Below, one piece after another: positions 59,858 through 64,000 of a stretch of 64,000 bases of DNA (position 1 is the first letter of the stretch; every line of letters starts with the position of its first letter). The notes beneath the pieces are model-generated. The model saw nothing but the letters and a program-made list of their open reading frames with translations. It had not been told where the DNA came from and made no database searches. Position numbers and translations under genes: made by a program. Source of the stretch: Neolewinella xylanilytica (GTDB lineage: Bacteria > Bacteroidota > Bacteroidia > Chitinophagales > Saprospiraceae); NCBI RefSeq assembly GCF_002934605.1, contig NZ_PTJC01000005.1:62001-126000 (forward strand), read 5' to 3'.

Positions 59858-60727
59858 TTACTTTTTCCGGGGTGTATCGGGCGCGCCCGGCTCCCAAATA
59901 AGCCGGACGAACGAGCTGAACCGCTCGTTCTCTCGACTCACCGGAATACCCGCTACGATGCCCACCATCAGATTATCCGCGATACCGAGGCGCATTTGCG
60001 GACGTAACGTCATATCGAAGTCGCCGTGGTCGAGTGTCTTGTTAAACTCGATGCCGATGAAATTGCGGGTGCCCGGTACCATGTAGTGCAGGTTGCTGTT
60101 GATGTCGTAGGTCGTGTGCCAATCGTTGGTGCGGTAGTGCTGCTGAACCTGTGGACCGGTGTATACCAACGTATGCCAGTTGCTTCCCCATCGTTTGGCC
60201 ACGACCAGGAAGGGGTTGTAGACGTTTCCGGTGATGAGGGGCTTTCCGAAGTCGGCAAAACTTCCCAGCTCGAATTCGTTGATGTAGCCGATAGCCATGG
60301 AAGTGGCCATGCGATCGTTGACGAAGAAGGACCACTGGGTCGCCACCTTGATGCTCTCCAGCCGGTTGGAGGGGACCGCCTCGTCATCGGTGCCGTTTAC
60401 CGGCGAATAGAAGGTGAAGGGGAGTTCCACTTCCAATCCCAGCCGGTTGATCGGCGCCCACTCGTACTCAATGAGGGCCTCGTAGGTGTCGAAGTCCTGA
60501 TTGTCGGTCAGCCCGAAGCCGAGGTTCCACTCCCGTTCCCCCTTGCGGGCACCGAGGTCGCGGATGAGGTCGATGTACAGGGGCTCGGCGTGGAGCACTT
60601 TGGCGGGTAATTCAGCCTCCACCTCCTCCAGGTACAGGCTGTCCTGTACGGCGTTATCGGTTTGGGCGGAGGAATGGAGGGATAGCGTCAGTACGAGGAC
60701 TGACGTCAGCATTAACTTGAAATTCAT
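59858..60727 (-). CDS. Predicted outer-membrane protein (289 aa)
   Basis: A signal peptide (MNFKLMLTSVLVLTLSLHSSAQ) is followed by a conserved-looking HAEPLYIDLIRDLGARKGE segment (about 46-64) and alternating strands suited to a beta barrel (EWNLGFGL; RLGLEVELPFTFY; VATQWSFFVNDRMATSMAIGYI; FIGIEFNKTLDHGDFDMTLRPQMRLGI). It is probably a transporter-like outer-membrane protein of uncharacterised type. It is followed on the same strand, in transcription order, by a putative terminator, and preceded 91 bp upstream by the small acidic protein gene, with which it may form an operon. Function unknown. Confidence 0.8.
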   Translation of the reverse strand: MNFKLMLTSVLVLTLSLHSSAQTDNAVQDSLYLEEVEAELPAKVLHAEPLYIDLIRDLGARKGEREWNLGFGLTDNQDFDTYEALIEYEWAPINRLGLEVELPFTFYSPVNGTDDEAVPSNRLESIKVATQWSFFVNDRMATSMAIGYINEFELGSFADFGKPLITGNVYNPFLVVAKRWGSNWHTLVYTGPQVQQHYRTNDWHTTYDINSNLHYMVPGTRNFIGIEFNKTLDHGDFDMTLRPQMRLGIADNLMVGIVAGIPVSRENERFSSFVRLIWEPGAPDTPRKK

Positions 60728-60818
60728 GTTGATTTGTTTGAGGTACGAAAGGATCCGCCGACCGGGCGCGGTCGGAACGGCTAGGGGTCATTGACCACTA
60801 AGGGCGTGCAAAAACAAA

Positions 60819-61205
60819 TCAGGTTCGGGGGGGTGGGGCGTCGATGCGGTGATGGCCGGCCGCCCAACGGTCCGTATAGGGAGGGTAAGCGGTACGGCGG
60901 GCACGGGGCACCGGGGTATGCAACACAACCGCCAAAGCCGTGGGCAGGGTGGCATCCACGCTTACGGTCAGCTTAGTGAGGATTTCGTCGGAGTCATCAT
61001 CGTCGTATTCCGCGAAAGCATCTTCGTAGCCCAATAACTTCTCAATGGCGAATTCCAACAGGCTTTCTTGCTCGTTGTGGCTCAGGTCTTCCGGTAAGTG
61101 GCGGCCAGCCGGATCCGGTGCATCCACGCTCAGGTTGAGCAGGAAAGCGGCCATCGCTCCCCAAAGGAAGCTGCGGTAGGGGCTATGGCGGATACGGTGA
61201 ATCAT
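60819..61205 (-). CDS. Small acidic protein of unknown function (128 aa)
   Basis: Starts at ATG 61205. An N-terminal hydrophobic segment (about 13-28, FLWGAMAAFLLNLSVDA) may be a signal peptide or anchor. An acidic stretch (ESLLEFAIEKLLGYEDAFAE, then YDDDDSDE) follows, and the C-terminus is rich in Pro, Arg and His (HTPVPRARRTAYPP; HHRIDAPPPRT). The Asp cluster and terminal histidines could bind divalent metal, which is speculative. It is likely co-transcribed with the outer-membrane protein gene at 59858. No family was recognised with certainty. Confidence 0.6.
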   Translation of the reverse strand: MIHRIRHSPYRSFLWGAMAAFLLNLSVDAPDPAGRHLPEDLSHNEQESLLEFAIEKLLGYEDAFAEYDDDDSDEILTKLTVSVDATLPTALAVVLHTPVPRARRTAYPPYTDRWAAGHHRIDAPPPRT

Positions 61206-61422
61206 GGACCGGGGTCAGCCGGTAAAATGCGCCGGTTGGGGGTTGGGTTCGATGCGGGGTCACTTTCTTCCCGCGGCGGCATGGGAGCGGGCCACTATAA
61301 ATCGGGCGCCGCAGCGCAGGAACCGAGCCAGGTTCCGGCGCGGAAACGGATCAGTATTCCAATCCCCTTGGCTACCCGCGCCCCGGCGCCAAACATCCCC
61401 CTATTCGCTCCGTTGCGCCAGT

Positions 61423-62424
61423 ATGCAATTCCTTCGCAAGCTGCTGTATTATTTGGTGATCGGGGTGGGTACGGTGGTCACGCTGCTCAGCCTGCTGTCA
61501 TTAATTTACGACGTCTCCTACTGGTACACCAAGGTGGTTGATTTTCCGCGGGTGCAGTACCTGATCGTTGGGGCGATCAGCCTGCTACTCTTCCTCCTGC
61601 TGAACCGCCGGTGGAATGTGCCTACGGTGGCCTTTATCCTCGGTCTGCTGGCGACGATCACCATCCAGGCCTTCGCCGTGCTACCATACCTCATCGGGCC
61701 GAAGCAGGTACCCGACGCGAAGGTCGGGGACGTTACCCCGGACAATACCGCCAGCCTCATGCTAGCCAACGTGCTGGTGACCAACCGGCAAGCGGACGCC
61801 TTGCTGGAGATCGTGCAGGCCCGCGATCCGGACCTGCTGCTCGTCATGGAAAACGACCAATGGTGGGCCGAACGGCTCGCCCCCCTCCGCGAGCGCTATC
61901 CCCATACGATCGAATACCCCGCCGGCAACGGCTACGGGATGTCGCTCTACTCGAAACTGGCCCTGGCCGACGAGCGGACGCTGTTCTTCAATCAGGACAG
62001 CGTGCCGGCATTCCGCGTACGCGTCACCTTGCCGGATGGCAGTCCCTTTATCCTCTACGCCATGCACCCCGTGGCGCCGGTTCCCAGCAAGCAGTATCCG
62101 GATAACCAGGGAGAAAAGGAGGTCGCCTTCGAAAAACTGGCCGACCGACTGGCCAATGACAGCCTGCCCGTGATGGTGGCCGGCGACTTTAACGACGTCA
62201 CCTGGTCACGCACCGCCCGGCTGTTCCAGCACCGGAGCCAGCTGAACAACGTACGGCTGGGGCGGGGGCTGTACAACACCTTCGATGCTACTTCCTGTTG
62301 CATGCGTTGGCCGCTGGATCATTACTTCGTGAGCCCCGGTTTCGCGTTGGTGGAGTTGGCGCGCTTGCCCGCCTTCGGCTCCGACCATTTTCCCATGTAC
62401 GCCCGCTTTACGCTGACCGAGTAG
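61423..62424 (+). CDS. Membrane-anchored endonuclease/exonuclease/phosphatase-fold protein
   Basis: 334 residues from ATG 61423. Three N-terminal transmembrane helices (about 8-30, 43-60, 66-85) are followed by an EEP-fold catalytic domain outside the membrane: SLMLANVLVTNRQADALLE, DPDLLLVMENDQWW, FILYAMHPVAP, the catalytic VMVAGDFNDVTWS, LDHYFVSP and FGSDHFPMYARF. Key Asp, Asn and His residues of the family are all present. The substrate could be DNA, a phospholipid headgroup or another phosphodiester. The frame stays open further upstream without domain features. Convergent with DUF421 gene 14 bp away. Confidence 0.9.
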   Translation: MQFLRKLLYYLVIGVGTVVTLLSLLSLIYDVSYWYTKVVDFPRVQYLIVGAISLLLFLLLNRRWNVPTVAFILGLLATITIQAFAVLPYLIGPKQVPDAKVGDVTPDNTASLMLANVLVTNRQADALLEIVQARDPDLLLVMENDQWWAERLAPLRERYPHTIEYPAGNGYGMSLYSKLALADERTLFFNQDSVPAFRVRVTLPDGSPFILYAMHPVAPVPSKQYPDNQGEKEVAFEKLADRLANDSLPVMVAGDFNDVTWSRTARLFQHRSQLNNVRLGRGLYNTFDATSCCMRWPLDHYFVSPGFALVELARLPAFGSDHFPMYARFTLTE

Positions 62425-62438
62425 GGATCTTCCCCCGC

Positions 62439-62987
62439 CTAAGAATGGGTGGGTAGCGGATTTTCGCCGTCGTCGGATTCCTGGTCGTCGCTTTTGTCAT
62501 CCTTTGACTTCTCGCCGATCACGGAAAATCCCCCGTCGGATTCGAGAATGATCAAGTCGATGTCGCTCAGGTCGTGGTGGCCGTGCGCCCGGGCGATCGC
62601 GTACAATTCGCGTTTGGTGAGTCGGGCGCCGTGGATGGCTTCGGGAAGAATTTCGCCCTTACGTACCAAGAGTACCGGCTCGGAGCGGACCATTTTGGCA
62701 AAGCTTTTCGAACGGACGGAAAAGTAGGCCAGCAAAAACTGCAGTACGCATAGGAGGCTGATGGCCAGGATCCCCTCCACGAGGGCCACCCCCTCGGACA
62801 GCAGCATGGACGCAAAGACGGAACCGAAAGCAACCGACACGGCCAGGTCGAAGGCATTCAACTTCGACAGGGTGCGGTTACCGGAAATGCGCAGGGCCAA
62901 AACCATAAAGGCATAGCCGACCGTACCTACGATGAGCGTACGCACCAGCCCGGCCCAGTCCTGGTAGATCATTTCCGAAAAATCCAT
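62439..62987 (-). CDS. DUF421/YetF-family membrane protein, second copy
   Basis: 182 residues. Transmembrane helices at about 15-34, 47-64 and 68-86, with the family motif LRISGNRTLSKLNAFDLAVSVAFGS and the cytoplasmic domain (VRSEPVLLVRKGEILPEAI; LTKRELYAIARAHGHHDLSDID; LIILESDGGFSVIG). The tail is acidic (KSKDDKSDDQESDDGEN). It is clearly a paralogue of 38075-38596 but diverged. The physiological role of the family is poorly known. Confidence 0.93.
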   Translation of the reverse strand: MDFSEMIYQDWAGLVRTLIVGTVGYAFMVLALRISGNRTLSKLNAFDLAVSVAFGSVFASMLLSEGVALVEGILAISLLCVLQFLLAYFSVRSKSFAKMVRSEPVLLVRKGEILPEAIHGARLTKRELYAIARAHGHHDLSDIDLIILESDGGFSVIGEKSKDDKSDDQESDDGENPLPTHS

Positions 62988-63267
62988 ACGTATCCCTGTT
63001 TTGTGGGGATTAACGTCAAGGAATGGCCGTTGTTCCGTACTTCCCCCTTCCTACCGCTGCCGGGAGAGCTCTACGGTTTCGCGGCTGCTGCCTGAACGCC
63101 GGGGGCGGAAGAACGCGGGGCAACGCAAAGCAGGTACGGTGGCAAACCCGGGTCGGATTAACACCGCACTTCCGGGGTGGTTACCGGGTTACCCCTATAA
63201 CCCTGACTTTCAAGTATCTCCTTACCCATTGTTCACTACCCCGTTCTTCGCATTCCCCCGCTAAATC

Positions 63268-64000
63268 ATGAATATCGGCAGCAACCTTACATCTGAAACC
63301 TACCGATCCGTATTCATGGCAGGCCCCATGCCCTGCCTTCTGGTGGCCCCGGACCCACCCCGGTTCACGATTCGCCACGTGAACCAGGCTTACGTCCGGG
63401 CAACCCACGTTCCTGCGGAGCAACTGATCGGTAAAGGGTACTTTGAATGCTTTACTGAAGAGACCGAGGAAGCCCGTAGCCGCTGTGTCGGGCACCTTAG
63501 GAAATCGTTTAGCTATGTCCTGGAACACCAGGACGCGCATGAGCTTCCGGTGCAGAAATGCGACGTCTACCTGCCCCGGGAGCTCGGCGGGGACTACGAG
63601 CAGCGGTACTGGAAAATTCATAACGCCCCCATTATCGACACCGACGGCCAGCTCGGTTTCATCCTCCACACCATCGACGACCAAACCGGGCAGGTGCTGG
63701 CCGAGAGTGACCGCCGCCACTTCGCCGACGTGGTCAGCGACATGCTGGTGAAGGTGGGCTTCGATGGCTACTTCAAGCACATCAACGCCCGCTGCGAGTC
63801 TATCCTGGGCTGGACGCCCGCGGAATTGCAGCAGACACCCTGGATTGATTTCGTCCACCCCGATGACGCCGCCGCTACCCTCGACGTCATGGAATTGGTA
63901 AAAAAAGGCAACCCGGTTCACCACTTCGAAAACCGCTACCGCTGCAAGGACGGTAGCTACCGCTGGCTCAACTGGAATACCCTCACCGTACCCGAAGAGG
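63268..64000 (+). CDS. PAS-domain signalling protein, N-terminal part (runs off right edge)
   Basis: 244 residues are visible from ATG 63268; the frame is open at the window end. Two PAS domains are seen. The first spans about 11-130 (FTIRHVNQAYVRATHVPAEQ; IIDTDGQLGFILHTIDD). The second starts near 146 (DMLVKVGFDGYFKHINARCE; ILGWTPAEL; WIDFVHPDD; RYRCKDGSYRWLNWNTLT). A histidine kinase or another output domain probably follows outside the window. No transmembrane segment is seen so far, so sensing is likely cytoplasmic. The 280-bp gap before it holds no recognised element. Confidence 0.88.
   Translation, partial: MNIGSNLTSETYRSVFMAGPMPCLLVAPDPPRFTIRHVNQAYVRATHVPAEQLIGKGYFECFTEETEEARSRCVGHLRKSFSYVLEHQDAHELPVQKCDVYLPRELGGDYEQRYWKIHNAPIIDTDGQLGFILHTIDDQTGQVLAESDRRHFADVVSDMLVKVGFDGYFKHINARCESILGWTPAELQQTPWIDFVHPDDAAATLDVMELVKKGNPVHHFENRYRCKDGSYRWLNWNTLTVPEE

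Overview
The window reads as high-GC Bacteroidota DNA, most likely from a marine Saprospiria (Lewinella-like) bacterium. The basis is two SusC-type receptors, a SusC/SusD/SusE mannan locus, a hybrid two-component system, several type IX secretion (T9SS) sorting domains, GldB, SprB-type repeat proteins and TAnnTTTG -7 promoter boxes. The genus is an inference. No rRNA, tRNA, CRISPR array, intact insertion sequence or prophage was seen.

Layout. 1-8 kb: the start of a SusC-like receptor leaving the left edge, a divergent hybrid two-component regulator (HTCS), and a secreted GH5-like glycoside hydrolase with a T9SS tail. 8-11.4 kb: two hypothetical genes around an Fe(II)/2-oxoglutarate-type oxygenase, with a perfect 19-bp-arm palindrome and a decayed relative. 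11.7-23.7 kb: a compact alpha-mannan utilisation locus in the order susC, susD, susE-like, GH76, GH125, GH92, followed by a convergent LacI-family regulator. Near-identical LacI-type operators lie before susC and after the GH92 gene. The GH92 enzyme has Gln where family members normally carry the catalytic acid Glu, a change known from mannosyl-phosphate hydrolases, so yeast-type phosphomannan is a plausible substrate. 24.3-28.5 kb: a lipoprotein amidase and a GH51 arabinofuranosidase with an extra N-terminal part. 28.7-39.8 kb: an M16 peptidase, a large T9SS surface protein, a histidine kinase/response regulator pair, a DUF6807 lipoprotein, paired rhodaneses (one cytoplasmic, one lipoprotein), a DUF421 membrane protein and a GNAT-like protein. 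39.9-42.7 kb: dnaB, with two consensus DnaA boxes and a -7 box upstream, then a membrane/coiled-coil/HhH protein. 42.7-51.4 kb: a ~1,480-residue SprB-repeat adhesin, an outer-membrane barrel, gldB, a nucleoside hydrolase, a GNAT and a NUDIX-type regulator. 51.5-56 kb: a ThuA/sugar dehydrogenase/PKD/cytochrome c fusion and tryptophan 2,3-dioxygenase. 56-56.8 kb: a gene-free mosaic of repeated words. 56.8-64 kb: an S10 carboxypeptidase, a T9SS protein, an outer-membrane protein, a small acidic protein, an endonuclease/exonuclease/phosphatase-fold protein, a second DUF421 protein and the start of a PAS-domain sensor.

How the parts fit. The mannan locus is self-contained. GH76 would cut the alpha-1,6 backbone at the surface, SusC/D/E would capture and import fragments, GH92 would remove side-chain or phosphate-linked mannose, and GH125 would trim alpha-1,6-mannose. 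LacI probably senses a product. Genes are tightly packed: three convergent pairs share a 4-bp palindromic stop, and several promoter boxes sit 2-8 bp from the start codon, which suggests leaderless mRNAs. Functions are assigned from recognisable motifs; no database search was run.
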